Source: Alphaproteobacteria bacterium (lineage in GTDB: Bacteria > Pseudomonadota > Alphaproteobacteria > Micropepsales > Micropepsaceae). From it: DNA of 64,000 bases. Of the stretch, positions 44,536 through 54,150 are shown one piece after another. The translations under genes were made by a program, and so were the position numbers. The first letter of the stretch is position 1, and every line of letters begins with the position of its first letter. A model generated the notes under the pieces. The model saw nothing but the letters and a program-made list of their open reading frames with translations. It was not told the origin of the DNA and did no database searches. The DNA is taken from assembly GCA_025350465.1 (NCBI GenBank), contig JANXXU010000030.1, positions 62,001 through 126,000 of the forward strand, in the 5' to 3' direction.

Positions 44536-44967
44536 TCAAGCCGCTTTGCGGTCGGCCTTCGGCGTCTCGCGCAGGTTCGCGACGAATTTGCCGAACGGCT
44601 TCAGCGCGGTCTGACCGCCCTCCGTCAGCATCTCCGTAACTTCGCGAATTTGCTTCAGGTTGCGCTCGAACGTCTCGCGCAGCGCTTCTTGCTGGATCTT
44701 CAGCGCTTCGCTGAAATTGTCCGCCTCAAGCACCGCACGCAGCGTCTCGAAACCCTGCGTCATGTTCTCTTCGGCGTTGGCGATCACTTTGAGCGCGATC
44801 TTGCGGCTCCGGTTGCCGGCCAGTCCGCCGGCCTGGCGCAACGCGTCGCCCGCGTCGCGGAAGCTGTGCTGAACGCGCGAAAAGAGCTTTGTGTTCTCAA
44901 TCGTCGTGGTCTTCGCGGTGCCGTTGATCTTCGCCTTCGTCCGCCGCGCCTTTTTTGCAGTCGTCAT
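44536..44967 (-). CDS. phasin family protein
   Basis: A 143-residue, nearly all-helical protein. A basic Ala/Lys/Thr N-terminus (TTAKKARRTKAKING) is followed by long amphipathic helices with the phasin-like ENMTQGFETLRAVLEADNFSEALKIQQEALRETFERNLKQI segment. Phasins coat storage granules of polyhydroxyalkanoate or neutral lipid. Lying between an alpha/beta hydrolase, a wax ester synthase and an SDR, it is a probable granule-surface protein. The ATG at 44967 has GGAG six bases upstream. Confidence 0.85.
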   Translation of the reverse strand: MTTAKKARRTKAKINGTAKTTTIENTKLFSRVQHSFRDAGDALRQAGGLAGNRSRKIALKVIANAEENMTQGFETLRAVLEADNFSEALKIQQEALRETFERNLKQIREVTEMLTEGGQTALKPFGKFVANLRETPKADRKAA

Positions 44968-44991
44968 GTCAGTCTCCATCTGTGCTCAAGT

Positions 44992-45909
44992 TTATGCCGC
45001 AACAGATCTCGCGGCGGTTGCCTGCGCGGATCGGGCGTGACCAATGATCAGCTCATTGATCCGCGGCAGGAATTTCGCTGGCAGGTCGTGACCCATGCCG
45101 TCGATAATCTCAAGGCGCGCGCCGGGAATGTTGCGCGCGGAATCGATGCCGGCTTCGACCAGGGCCAAGGGATCCTTCGATCCGTGAATGACAAGCGTCG
45201 GCGCCGTGATCTTGCGGATGTAGGGGCGCAGATCGCCGGTGGCAATGATCGCGGCGAGTTGCCGCCTTACACCAGCCGGATAGTACGAGCGATCGACAGT
45301 GGCCTCGAGCGTCTTGCGGAACTCGGCTTTGTCGGCACCGGACTCCGGCGTGCCGATGACGTTCCAGATCGCGACCATGCGATCGACGATCTCGGTCTTC
45401 GAACCGCCGCGCGGTCCGCCGGCCATAAGCGGCGCAATCGTCTCGCGACGCGGGCGCGGCAGGCGCGGATTGTTGGTGCCCGACATGATCGAGGTGAGCG
45501 AGAGGATGCGCTTGGGATGGGTTGCCGCCGTCAACTGCGCGATCATTCCGCCCATCGACGCGCCGACAATATGGGCGTGTTCGATCTTCAAGGCGTCGAG
45601 TACGCCGATGGCGTCGGCGACCATCGTGTGCAGCGTATAGGGCGCCAAGTTGCCGACGCCCAGCGCCTTTGCCGCGATCTGAACGAGCGGGTTGACGACG
45701 CGCCGGCCGTGCAGTTTTTCAGTGAGGCCGATATCCCGGTTGTCGAAGCGGATCACGCGAAAGCCGGCGTCGGCGAAGGCCCTGAGCATCGCCGGCGGCC
45801 ACAGCGTCATCTGTGCCGCGAGGCCCATGATGAGCAGGATGGCGGGACCGTCCTTCGGTCCCGTCTCCTCATACTCGATCTTGATGCCGTTCGCGGCGAT
45901 GGCAGGCAT
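44992..45909 (-). CDS. alpha/beta hydrolase
   Basis: A 305-residue hydrolase. The nucleophile elbow is GASMGG (about residues 119-124). The acid is probably Asp in HGSKDPLALVEAG (about 247) and the base His in GMGHDLP (about 275). The N-terminal LLIMGLAAQMTLWPPAML provides the oxyanion region. Ten bases separate it from the wax ester synthase stop, so it shares the operon; it may be a lipase, esterase or thioesterase acting on stored lipid. Confidence 0.86.
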   Translation of the reverse strand: MPAIAANGIKIEYEETGPKDGPAILLIMGLAAQMTLWPPAMLRAFADAGFRVIRFDNRDIGLTEKLHGRRVVNPLVQIAAKALGVGNLAPYTLHTMVADAIGVLDALKIEHAHIVGASMGGMIAQLTAATHPKRILSLTSIMSGTNNPRLPRPRRETIAPLMAGGPRGGSKTEIVDRMVAIWNVIGTPESGADKAEFRKTLEATVDRSYYPAGVRRQLAAIIATGDLRPYIRKITAPTLVIHGSKDPLALVEAGIDSARNIPGARLEIIDGMGHDLPAKFLPRINELIIGHARSAQATAARSVAA

Positions 45910-45918
45910 TGCTTTCTC

Positions 45919-47436
45919 CTATTCGGCCGCGTCGCCGACTTTGGCGCCGTCGACGGTGGCAAGGGATACTTTCTTGCGCGAACGCTTCTTCTTCGCCTCG
46001 GGCGCTGCACGCTCGCCCGGTTTGAGCAACGTCGCCGCGCGCATCTCGTCGAACGATTCCTGGATGCAATCGGCGTAGTGCTCGGGATCCGGCATGATGT
46101 CGCGATCGGAGGTGAACGAGATGGTGATGCGACCGCAGTTGCTGAATACCGGGTGGATGATACCCATGCCTTCGAATACCGGGCCGAGACCGTATTGCGT
46201 CACGAGCCTGGCGCCGTTCATGTAGAGCGGAACCGGCGGGCCCGGAATATTGGTGATCACCGTGTTGAACATCGGTGCGATGCGATTGGCGAGGCCGAGC
46301 CCGACATAGAGACGTGCGGCGAGGCCGGTCAGCATCGACGGCGTGAATTTCGAATAGTCCGAAAGCTCGCGTGCACCGACGGCTTTGGTGAGAGCCTTGG
46401 AGTTTTCGGCTTCGTCGTGCACGAACGTCAGGCGCGCGATCGGATCGGCGATGTGCGTGCCGATCGGGATCGTCATGGCCGAGACTTGGTTGCCAAGTGA
46501 ATTGCGCTCGCCGGCGCTACGCACCGAAATCGGAGCCATGGCCACCATCGATTCCGACGGCAGCTCGCTCTTACCCTTCAGGTAGCGGCGCATTGCGCCA
46601 CCGACTATGGCGACGACGACATCGTTCACCGTCGCGCCGGGAATGCGCAGACGCATTTCCTTCATCGTATTGAGATCGAAATCGCGTCCTCCGACGACAC
46701 GATGCTGTCCGACCGAGCCGTTAAAGCGCGTGCGCGGCACGCCGCCGAAGCCGGCGCGAACGGTGCCACGCGTAATGCCTTGAACGAGGCGGCCAAGGCC
46801 GGGCAACGTCCGTGCGATTTGGCGGCCCAGGCGGAACGGCATCGCGACCGTGTTGAGCTGGGCGCGGGCGATGAGTTCGACCGATGTGGGCGTGCGCTCC
46901 GGCACCCAGGGCTTCTCAGGGGGTTGGATGGCACCGTCGGGCGAAGGGCTGTGCAGTGCGGTCGCGATGTCGACGCCAGAGACGCCATCGATCGCGGCGT
47001 GGTGGATCTTCGAGATGATGGCGTAGGAGCCTTTCGGCACGCCGGGAATTTTGTTCAGGCCTTCAACGACGGTGAATTCCCAAAGCGGCTTCTTCAAATC
47101 GAGCATGCGCGAGTGCAGGCGCGCGGCTTGGATGCAGAGCTGGCGCCAGTCGCCGGGTTGCGGCAGCGCGATGTGGCGCACGTGATATTCGAGATCGAAG
47201 TCCGCGTCGTCGACCCAATACGGATAGTCGAGATTGAGCGGAACGTTGGCGAGCTTGCGGCGAAAACTCTTGGCGAGATGCAGACGCTCTTCGATGAAGG
47301 TCAGAATTTCCTTGAAGCGGACGAAGCCGTTCGGCGCGGTCGAAGGGTCATAAATTGCGATCCCTCCGATGTGCATCGGCGTGCGCGCGGTCTCCAAATA
47401 AAGGAAGGCTGAGTCCATTCCCGACAGCTGTTCCAT
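45919..47436 (-). CDS. wax ester synthase/acyl-CoA:diacylglycerol acyltransferase
   Basis: A 505-residue WS/DGAT. The catalytic motif HHAAIDG is at residues 145-151. The conserved N-terminal MDSAFLYLETARTPMHIGG and the C-terminal domain with NxxxSN-like NVVVAIVGGAMRRYL, PGPPVPLYMNGARL and SYNGxxxF-like TISFTSDRDIMPD are typical. It forms wax esters or triacylglycerol as storage lipid at the membrane or granule surface. It heads the operon with hydrolase, phasin and SDR. A candidate promoter with palindrome lies 70-95 bases upstream. Confidence 0.92.
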   Translation of the reverse strand: MEQLSGMDSAFLYLETARTPMHIGGIAIYDPSTAPNGFVRFKEILTFIEERLHLAKSFRRKLANVPLNLDYPYWVDDADFDLEYHVRHIALPQPGDWRQLCIQAARLHSRMLDLKKPLWEFTVVEGLNKIPGVPKGSYAIISKIHHAAIDGVSGVDIATALHSPSPDGAIQPPEKPWVPERTPTSVELIARAQLNTVAMPFRLGRQIARTLPGLGRLVQGITRGTVRAGFGGVPRTRFNGSVGQHRVVGGRDFDLNTMKEMRLRIPGATVNDVVVAIVGGAMRRYLKGKSELPSESMVAMAPISVRSAGERNSLGNQVSAMTIPIGTHIADPIARLTFVHDEAENSKALTKAVGARELSDYSKFTPSMLTGLAARLYVGLGLANRIAPMFNTVITNIPGPPVPLYMNGARLVTQYGLGPVFEGMGIIHPVFSNCGRITISFTSDRDIMPDPEHYADCIQESFDEMRAATLLKPGERAAPEAKKKRSRKKVSLATVDGAKVGDAAE

Positions 47437-47503
47437 TGTTTTCGTCCCTGATTTGTTTTTTTGGATGGGTCAAGACGTCCGCCGACCACTCACTTCGCAG
47501 GTG

Positions 47504-47530
47504 CATATAAGAAAATGGAGTTGACGTCAA
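47504..47530 (-). promoter_or_regulatory. candidate sigma-70 promoter with 10-bp palindromic operator
   Basis: Read on the minus strand: TTGACG at 47530-47525 (-35) and TATATG at 47509-47504 (-10) with a 15-base spacer, or TATGCA with 17. The -35 lies inside a perfect 10-bp palindrome TTGACGTCAA (47521-47530). It is about 70-95 bases before the wax ester synthase ATG and 100 bases after the TetR-family stop. A repressor bound there would block the promoter. Confidence 0.55.
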
Positions 47531-47635
47531 TAATGGACCCATTGGCGAAGTTGCCGCAGGCGTGCGGTTGGCTCAAATCTGCTGTTTTCAGGAGTTTGCA
47601 AAGGCCGATGCAGAAATGGACTGGATTACAGGCTT

Positions 47636-48271
47636 CTAGGCCGCTGCCTTTGATCGCAGGACGCCACGCAGCACAAGATCGAGCGCCTGGCGGTTGGCTT
47701 CGGTTGCTTGCTCGGTATCGCCGGTCTTGGCCCAACCGATCGCAATGGCGTTCCACGCCGAAACCAACGAAAGCCCGACGATGAACGGGTCCAGGCGGCC
47801 ATCAAATTCGCGCGACTTTTGTCCGGCGCGAATGACGTCGGCCACGAGATCGACGAGGCGCTGATTCACTTCGGGAAATGCGGCCATTGAGGCAGGCTGG
47901 GCAACGAATTCTGTCACAAGCTGGCGCATCAAATTACGGTGCTTACGCCATTCGTCGAGGAGCATCGTGCGAAGCCGCTCGAGCTTTTCGACGGCGTCAC
48001 CTTTGAAGGTTGCAAGCGCATCGGCGATCTTGGCCGCCACCTCTTCGTTGAACGCGGTGATGAGCGACGCCTTGGTCGGGAAGTGCAGGAAGAAAGTGGC
48101 GTTAGCGACATCCGCCGCTGCGCTGATCTCCTCGATCTTTACCTCGGCGTATGGGCGCTTTGCCATCAACGCAAGGGCCGCCTCAAGAATGCGCCGGCGC
48201 GTCTCGCGCTTCTTACGTTCGCGACGCGAGATCGTCGGATAGGAAGGCGGATTTTCTTTCGATTCTGCCAT
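47636..48271 (-). CDS. TetR/AcrR family regulator
   Basis: A 211-residue regulator. The helix-turn-helix is at about residues 20-62 (RRRILEAALALMAKRPYAEVKIEEISAAADVANATFFLHFPTKASL). The C-terminal helices form a ligand-binding dimer domain. It is encoded just upstream of the wax ester operon on the same strand, so it is its likely regulator, perhaps sensing acyl-CoA as other lipid-related TetR proteins do. This link is inferred from position. Confidence 0.9.
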   Translation of the reverse strand: MAESKENPPSYPTISRRERKKRETRRRILEAALALMAKRPYAEVKIEEISAAADVANATFFLHFPTKASLITAFNEEVAAKIADALATFKGDAVEKLERLRTMLLDEWRKHRNLMRQLVTEFVAQPASMAAFPEVNQRLVDLVADVIRAGQKSREFDGRLDPFIVGLSLVSAWNAIAIGWAKTGDTEQATEANRQALDLVLRGVLRSKAAA

Positions 48272-48517
48272 GAGTTAGCGATCTTGCGGGCGCGAAGTGC
48301 ACCAGTGCCTATATTTATAGACTGAACTCTAATGACTTGTATGCAGCGAGGGCAAGCTCCCAAGCGTCACCGTGGTAAATTTGCATCGTGGTGCACCGCA
48401 ACATAGTGTCGATCGCGGGACTCATAGCTTTGCGAATCTTGCGAGACCCCGGCTTCGTCCATAGCTTGCCTGTGGAGAACCCAGCGAATCGCTGGGCCCA
48501 AGAGCGGGGGCTCATCA

Positions 48518-49321
48518 ATGGCGGTCGTTGAATCGTTCGAGTCTGTTGCAATTCGTCCACCGTCGATCGCCTTGGCGCTGGTGGAGGGACAGAGGGCGCT
48601 CGCCGAATTGGCGAGCCTGCCGATTGCGGCGCCGTTGTTGCGCTTGGCGCCGCGCGGTGACGGACATCCTGTGATGGTCCTTCCCGGCTTTATGGCGGCC
48701 GGCGGAACGACGAGTCCACTGCGCAGGTTCCTGAGGTCGAAGGGCTACACGCCGCTCTGTTGGGAACTGGGCCGTAATCTTGGGCCTAAAGCGATCGGGC
48801 CGCAGGGCGAGTTGCTCGCACATCGTCTGCAAACCGTGCATCGCCAGATGGGGCGCAAGATAAGTCTCGTCGGCTGGAGCCTTGGCGGGGTGATGGCGCG
48901 CGAGATTGCCAAACAATTTCCGGACATGGTGCGGCAAGTGATTACGCTAGGCAGTCCGTTCGGCGGCAACCCGCGCGCCAGCTACGCATTCAACCTTTAT
49001 CGCAGCATCACCGGACACGATGTCGACCCCGACACGATGAGCGAGGAGTTCGAAGCTCTGCGCCAGCCACCGCCCGGCATTCCGACAACGGCGATTTATT
49101 CCAAGACCGACGGGGTCGTGGCGTGGCGCAACTGTGTCGAGCAACGCACGGCGCTCACCGACAACATCGAAGTCTATGCGAGCCATTGCGGGCTTGGAGT
49201 CAATCCGGCCGTCTATTTTGCGCTGGCCGATCGGCTGGCGCTGTCGCAGACCGACTGGCAGCCGTTCGATCGTTCAAGCTCGTGGCGGCGTTTCGTGTAT
49301 CCGTCTGCAGGGCACGACTAA
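48518..49321 (+). CDS. alpha/beta hydrolase, esterase/lipase-like
   Basis: A 267-residue protein. The nucleophile Ser is in LVGWSLGGVMARE (about residues 126-138). VMVLPGFMAAGGTT supplies the oxyanion hole and HCGLGVNPAVYFALADRL probably carries the catalytic His. It resembles the RefSeq alpha/beta hydrolases near wax ester synthases and long-chain lipases. It is divergent from the TetR gene, separated by 246 bases, and may share its control. Cytoplasmic by lack of a signal. Confidence 0.85.
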   Translation: MAVVESFESVAIRPPSIALALVEGQRALAELASLPIAAPLLRLAPRGDGHPVMVLPGFMAAGGTTSPLRRFLRSKGYTPLCWELGRNLGPKAIGPQGELLAHRLQTVHRQMGRKISLVGWSLGGVMAREIAKQFPDMVRQVITLGSPFGGNPRASYAFNLYRSITGHDVDPDTMSEEFEALRQPPPGIPTTAIYSKTDGVVAWRNCVEQRTALTDNIEVYASHCGLGVNPAVYFALADRLALSQTDWQPFDRSSSWRRFVYPSAGHD

Positions 49322-49597
49322 ATCCTCCTTCGGTAGCCGGCGTCGGCAATTTCGTTTTGAAGGGTCATGAGCGCTGATTAGAATTGCGGCTCGGTCGGCT
49401 CGCCTTGCGACGGCGCGCGTGAAACCAGAGACCGTATTCGTGACCAATGGTGAGACAACCAGGCGCAGTTTCGAAGATCGAATGGTTCGTGTTTTTCGAA
49501 AAATCGCGAAGAAGGAAGAGTACGAGAGGTCTTTCGACCTCGTTGCTGCGAAAAGCGACCGGTTGTAAACGGCCACGCGTGAAGGCAAACAGGCGCC

Positions 49598-50092
49598 ATG
49601 ATCTACATCGCCCTCGGCGCCAATTTGCCTTCGGCGGCTGGCCCGCCGGAGACCACACTGCGGCGTGTGCTGGACACGCTGCCGCGGCGCGGTGTCGCTG
49701 TCGAGGCGCTCTCTGCGTTCTATCGCTCGCCGGCGTGGCCGAAGGCGTCGGACCCTGCGTTCATCAACGCGGTCGCGCGGGTGAGCACCAAACTCACGCC
49801 CGGCGAACTGATGCGTGCGCTGTTGCAGATCGAGACGGAGTTTGGGCGCAAGCGCGGGATCAAATGGGCACCCCGAACGCTCGATCTCGACATCGTCGAC
49901 TATGGGGGGCTCGTGACCGACGCCGCGCATCTCATGTTGCCGCACCCTCAAATGCACGAGCGTAACTTCGTGTTGCGTCCTCTGGCCGACGTTGCGCCGG
50001 ATTGGCGTCACCCCATCACCGGGGAGCCGGTCCAAGATTTGTTGAAAATTGTCGGGGAAGAGGGGCTGGAGAGGCTTGAAATTGGGCCCTAA
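49598..50092 (+). CDS. folK: 6-hydroxymethyl-7,8-dihydropterin pyrophosphokinase
   Basis: A 164-residue HPPK that transfers pyrophosphate from ATP to 6-hydroxymethyl-dihydropterin in folate synthesis. The conserved start (YIALGANLPS), FGRKRGIKWAPRTLDLDI with the magnesium-binding Asp pair, and PHPQMHERNFVLRPLADVAP are all present. It lies 77 bases before rpoZ, as in many alphaproteobacteria. The 276 bases before it show no gene. Confidence 0.95.
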   Translation: MIYIALGANLPSAAGPPETTLRRVLDTLPRRGVAVEALSAFYRSPAWPKASDPAFINAVARVSTKLTPGELMRALLQIETEFGRKRGIKWAPRTLDLDIVDYGGLVTDAAHLMLPHPQMHERNFVLRPLADVAPDWRHPITGEPVQDLLKIVGEEGLERLEIGP

Positions 50093-50169
50093 GTCGTGAC
50101 TGGGCCTTGCCTTCGCATATGCAGCAAGCTATTTTCCCAGATTGCCCCTGATATGAGGTCATTTCGCCG

Positions 50170-50553
50170 ATGGCGCGCGTCACCGTTGAAGATTGCGTGG
50201 ACAAAATTCCGAACCGTTTCGAGCTTGTGCTGCTCGCGGCGCATCGCGCGCGCGCCATCACGTCGGGCTCAAGCCTGATCGTCGATCGCGACAACGACAA
50301 GAATCCGGTCGTGTCGCTGCGTGAGATCGCCTCGGGCAAACTCAAGCCGGACGCGCTGCGCGAAGAATTCGTGCACAGCCTGCAGCGTCACATCGAGCAG
50401 GACGAGCCGGATGTCGCGCAAGCCGCGCTCAACGAAGTCGCCGACGTGCCGGAATTCGCGCACATCTCGGAAGCGGAATATGCCCGCGGCATGCGCGCCG
50501 ATACCGACAAGCGTCCTGAAGTGGTGGAAGAGGTTGACGAAGGCGAGGAATAG
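50170..50553 (+). CDS. rpoZ: RNA polymerase omega subunit
   Basis: A 127-residue omega subunit. [30 protein letters not shown] and the [14 protein letters not shown] segment are standard for the family. It assists assembly of beta-prime and is involved in ppGpp response, which fits the adjacent rsh gene. The acidic C-terminal tail ([11 protein letters not shown]) is typical for alphaproteobacteria. Confidence 0.96.
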   Translation: MARVTVEDCVDKIPNRFELVLLAAHRARAITSGSSLIVDRDNDKNPVVSLREIASGKLKPDALREEFVHSLQRHIEQDEPDVAQAALNEVADVPEFAHISEAEYARGMRADTDKRPEVVEEVDEGEE

Positions 50554-50634
50554 GACCGCGCTCCTCTCGTCTAACGCGCCGCATCGGCGGCAGCCATTTC
50601 CTTTGGCACACTGGCATCATGGGAGCGCACGCCC

Positions 50635-52803
50635 ATGATGCGGCAATTCGAACTCGTCGAACGAGTTAAGGCCTATGCCCCGGAAGCCGATGAGGACCTC
50701 CTCAATCGGGCCTACGTGTTCGGCGTCAAGGCGCACGGCAATCAAAAGCGCGAGTCCGGCGACGCCTATTTCTCGCATCCGCTCGAAGTCGCCGGCATTC
50801 TCACCGAACTGAAGCTCGACGAAGCGACGATCGTGACGGCGATGCTGCACGACACGATCGAAGACACCCAAGCGACGCACGAAGACCTCGAGAAGATGTT
50901 CGGACGCGAGATCGCCGATCTCGTCGACGGCGTCACCAAGCTCTCGAAACTCGAGCTGCAATCCGAGCAGACGAAGCAGGCCGAGAATTTTCGCAAATTC
51001 ATGCTGGCGATGAGCAGCGACATTCGCGTGCTGTTGGTCAAGCTCGCGGACCGTCTGCACAACATGCGCACGCTCGCCCACGTCAAGAGCGCGGAGCGGC
51101 GCAAGCGCATCGCCACCGAAACCATGGACATCTTTGCGCCGCTTGCCGGGCGCATGGGCATGCAACGCTTCCGCGACGAGCTTGAGGACCTGGCGTTCGC
51201 CGAACTCAATCCGGAAATGCGCGCGTCGATCGTCAAACGGCTCGAAACGCTGAAGAGCGAAAGCGGCGCGTTGACCGAGCGCATCGCGGATGCGGTCAAA
51301 CGCAAGCTCGCCGAACACGGGCTCGAGGCTTGGGTGACGGGACGCGAAAAGCGGCCGTATTCGATCTGGCGCAAGATGGAAGAAAAGCGCGTGACGTTCG
51401 AGCAGCTCTCCGACGTCTTTGCGTTTCGGGTCGTCGTCAAAGGGTTGGAGGATTGTTACACGGCGCTCGGCATCCTGCACGGCTCGTGGCGCCACGTGCC
51501 GGGGCGATTCAAGGATTACATCTCTCTCCCCAAGACAAACAGCTATCGCTCTCTGCACACGACGATCATCGGGCCTGAGAACCAGCGCGTCGAGCTGCAA
51601 ATTCGCACGAGCGAAATGCATGAGATCGCCGAACGCGGCGTCGCGGCGCATTGGAGCTACAAGGACAAGGTCAACGGCGGCAAGCCGCTGGCGAGCGTCG
51701 ATGCCTATGAATCGCTGCGGTCGCTCATCGAGTCGTTACGGTTCGGCGATACGCCGGAGGAATTCCTGGAGCACACGAAGCTCGAATTGTTCCAGGATCA
51801 AGTGTTCTGCTTCACGCCGAAGGGTCAGCTGATCTCGCTGCCGCGAGGCGCAACGCCGATCGACTTTGCCTATGCCGTCCACACCGAGGTCGGCGACACC
51901 TGCGTCGGCGCCAAGGTCAACGGGCGGCATGTGCCTTTGGCGACGCCGCTCAAGAACGGCGACTCGATCGAGATCATTCGGTCACCGAAACAAGGACCGT
52001 CGGCCATCTGGGAGCAGATGGTGGTGACCGGCAAGGCGCGCTCCGCGATCCGGCGCTATCTGCGCAACGCCGAGCGCACCGAGCAGCAGCGTATGGGTCG
52101 GGCCATCATGGAGAAGGCGTTTCGCGATGCGGGGCGCGAGTTCTCGGAAAAAGCGCTCGAAGGCGTGCTGAAGAAGTTGAAGCTGGCGCGGCCCGATGAA
52201 GTTTATGCATTGCTCGCCCAAGGCGCGGTGATGGCGGGCGAGGTCCTTACGGCGATCTTTCCCGATCTCAAGGTCAGCGACACGATCGCCGCTTGGTCGG
52301 CGTGGGCGACAAAGAAGGCGAAGGGAACGGCGATTCCGATTCAAGGACTGGTGCCGGGGCTCGCCTATAATTTGGCGCCGTGCTGTCAGCCGCTGTTCGG
52401 CGACCGGATCATCGGCGTCGTGACGCCGGGCCAAGGCGTCATGGTTCATACCGCCGACTGCGAGCAGCTCGCCGAGGTCCAGGACCAGCCCGACCGTTGG
52501 CTCGACCTGCGATGGGCGAAAGACGCGGCGAACGAGCCGCAGGTCGGCCGGCTCAAGGTTGAGCTCAACAACGAGTCGGGTGCGCTGGCGCAAATGTGCA
52601 CTGTGATCGCCCGCCACGCCGGGAATATCAGCAATCTGAAAATCACCAATCGACAGCCGCTGGTTTTCGATCTCACCGTTGACGTCGAGGTGCGCGACGT
52701 GAAACACCTCGCCAACATTGTTGCCGCCTTGCATGCCTCGCCGAGCGTAAATTCCGTCGATCGCCCGCACGGCGAGAAAGGGTCCGAGAGCCATGACGCC
52801 TGA
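50635..52803 (+). CDS. rsh: bifunctional (p)ppGpp synthetase/hydrolase Rsh
   Basis: A 722-residue RelA/SpoT homologue. An HD hydrolase domain (FSHPLEVAGIL, MLHDTIEDT, VLLVKLADRLHNMRTL, residues about 42-145) is intact, so the alarmone can be degraded. The synthetase domain (REKRPYSIWRKMEEK, about 235-350) follows, then TGS (about 385-445) and a C-terminal ACT domain (about 645-722). It sets ppGpp levels during starvation. Two adjacent ATG codons (50635 and 50638) compete as starts; GGGAG lies nine bases before the first. Overlaps pyrE by 11 bases. Confidence 0.95.
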   Translation: MMRQFELVERVKAYAPEADEDLLNRAYVFGVKAHGNQKRESGDAYFSHPLEVAGILTELKLDEATIVTAMLHDTIEDTQATHEDLEKMFGREIADLVDGVTKLSKLELQSEQTKQAENFRKFMLAMSSDIRVLLVKLADRLHNMRTLAHVKSAERRKRIATETMDIFAPLAGRMGMQRFRDELEDLAFAELNPEMRASIVKRLETLKSESGALTERIADAVKRKLAEHGLEAWVTGREKRPYSIWRKMEEKRVTFEQLSDVFAFRVVVKGLEDCYTALGILHGSWRHVPGRFKDYISLPKTNSYRSLHTTIIGPENQRVELQIRTSEMHEIAERGVAAHWSYKDKVNGGKPLASVDAYESLRSLIESLRFGDTPEEFLEHTKLELFQDQVFCFTPKGQLISLPRGATPIDFAYAVHTEVGDTCVGAKVNGRHVPLATPLKNGDSIEIIRSPKQGPSAIWEQMVVTGKARSAIRRYLRNAERTEQQRMGRAIMEKAFRDAGREFSEKALEGVLKKLKLARPDEVYALLAQGAVMAGEVLTAIFPDLKVSDTIAAWSAWATKKAKGTAIPIQGLVPGLAYNLAPCCQPLFGDRIIGVVTPGQGVMVHTADCEQLAEVQDQPDRWLDLRWAKDAANEPQVGRLKVELNNESGALAQMCTVIARHAGNISNLKITNRQPLVFDLTVDVEVRDVKHLANIVAALHASPSVNSVDRPHGEKGSESHDA

Positions 52804-53377
52804 GCAAGTGCTGAGCGAATTTCGCAAGGCGGGCGCGCTGCTCAACGGGCATTTCGTTCTTTCCTCGGGCCTTCATTCCGACGTTTTTCTGCAGAAGGCG
52901 CTCGTTTTCCAGTACCCCAAACGCACCGCAAAATTGTGCAAGGCGTTGGCCGATCTGGTGCGCACGAAAGTCAAGAAGCGCATCGATGCGATCGTTTCGC
53001 CGGCCGTTGGCGGCATCGTGCCGGGCTACGAGACAGCGCGCCACATGGGCCTGCCGGCAATGTTCGTCGAGCGGCAAGACGGCGTGTTTCAATTGCGGCG
53101 CGGATTTCGTCTCGACGACAAAATGAACGTGTTGATGGTGGAAGATATCGTGACGACGGGCCTGTCGTCGCGCGAGTGTATCGAGGCCATCAAGAAGACT
53201 GGCGCGAATGTCGTGGCGGCAGCCTGCTTGATCGATCGCTCGGGCGGCAAGGCGAAGGTGGGTGTGCCGCTCATCGCGCTCGCGCGCTTCAAATTTCCGA
53301 CCTACGATCCGGCGAAGCTGCCGCCGCATTTGAAGGATACTCCGGCGGTCAAGCCGGGGAGCCGGGGCTTAGTATGA
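52793..53377 (+). CDS. pyrE: orotate phosphoribosyltransferase
   Basis: A 194-residue enzyme that attaches phosphoribose to orotate in pyrimidine synthesis. The PRPP-binding motif [14 protein letters not shown] is at about residues 110-123 and the [12 protein letters not shown] segment near 24-35. It complements the pyrB gene at 26850. Its start overlaps the end of rsh and its stop overlaps the pdxJ start (ATGA at 53374-53377). Confidence 0.94.
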   Translation: MTPEQVLSEFRKAGALLNGHFVLSSGLHSDVFLQKALVFQYPKRTAKLCKALADLVRTKVKKRIDAIVSPAVGGIVPGYETARHMGLPAMFVERQDGVFQLRRGFRLDDKMNVLMVEDIVTTGLSSRECIEAIKKTGANVVAAACLIDRSGGKAKVGVPLIALARFKFPTYDPAKLPPHLKDTPAVKPGSRGLV

Positions 53378-54150
53378 ACGCGCATGCCGCGCCGCCGTAT
53401 TTGCGCCTTGGTGTGAATATCGATCACGTCGCCACGATCCGGAACGCGCGCGGCGGCAAGTTTCCCGATCCTATCCGTGCGGCGCAGATGGCGGTCGAAG
53501 CGGGCGCCGACGGCATCACTGCTCATTTGCGCGAAGACCGGCGACATATCAGCGATGAGGATATCGACCGCCTCGCCGCCGGCGTCGGCGGCAAACCGCT
53601 GAACCTCGAGATGGCGGCGACGGAGGAAATGCTCGCCATTGCCTTGCGGCACAAACCGCATGCGGTGTGTCTCGTGCCGGAGCGGCGCGAGGAGCGCACG
53701 ACAGAGGGCGGCCTCGACGCCGCCGGTGGACACAATCATTTGGCACCGTTCGTGCGGCAGCTTCAGGCGGCGAAAATTCGCGTCTCGCTGTTCATCGAGG
53801 CGCTGCCGGTCCAGTTCCAAGCGGCCAAATCGCTCGGCGCCAACGTCGTCGAGATTCATACGGGTGCCTATTGCGAAGCGCATGCGCACGAAGATTTCGC
53901 GGCGCGCGATCGCATTTTGGAGCGCATAAAAAAGGGTGCGACCGAGGCGGCACGCCTCGGGCTTGAGGTCCATGCCGGCCACGGATTGACGTTCGATACG
54001 GTCAAGCCGATTGCCGCGATCTCGCAGATCGTCGAACTCAATATCGGACATTTCTTGGTGGGCGAGGCGATCTTCATCGGGCTCGACGTGTCGATCCGGC
54101 GAATGCGTCAATTAATGGATCAAGGACGTAGCGAGGTGAGGCCAGCATGA
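53374..54150 (+). CDS. pdxJ: pyridoxine 5'-phosphate synthase
   Basis: A 258-residue TIM barrel that makes pyridoxine phosphate from 1-deoxyxylulose phosphate and aminoacetone phosphate. [42 protein letters not shown] and VHAGHGLTF carry the conserved catalytic His and Glu positions. ATGA coupling with pyrE and a four-base overlap with acpS. The extended reading upstream of 53374 lies in pyrE in another frame and is excluded. Confidence 0.95.
   Translation: MNAHAAPPYLRLGVNIDHVATIRNARGGKFPDPIRAAQMAVEAGADGITAHLREDRRHISDEDIDRLAAGVGGKPLNLEMAATEEMLAIALRHKPHAVCLVPERREERTTEGGLDAAGGHNHLAPFVRQLQAAKIRVSLFIEALPVQFQAAKSLGANVVEIHTGAYCEAHAHEDFAARDRILERIKKGATEAARLGLEVHAGHGLTFDTVKPIAAISQIVELNIGHFLVGEAIFIGLDVSIRRMRQLMDQGRSEVRPA

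Noticed and set aside
44341-46500. A 719-codon plus-strand frame over SDR, phasin, hydrolase and wax ester synthase
   Set aside because: It crosses four well-supported genes on the other strand and has no protein-like features.
49322-49597. A possible small gene before folK, including a short GAGGTC/GACCTC hairpin
   Set aside because: Both strands contain open frames but none has a ribosome-binding site or recognisable composition; the hairpin is only six base pairs.
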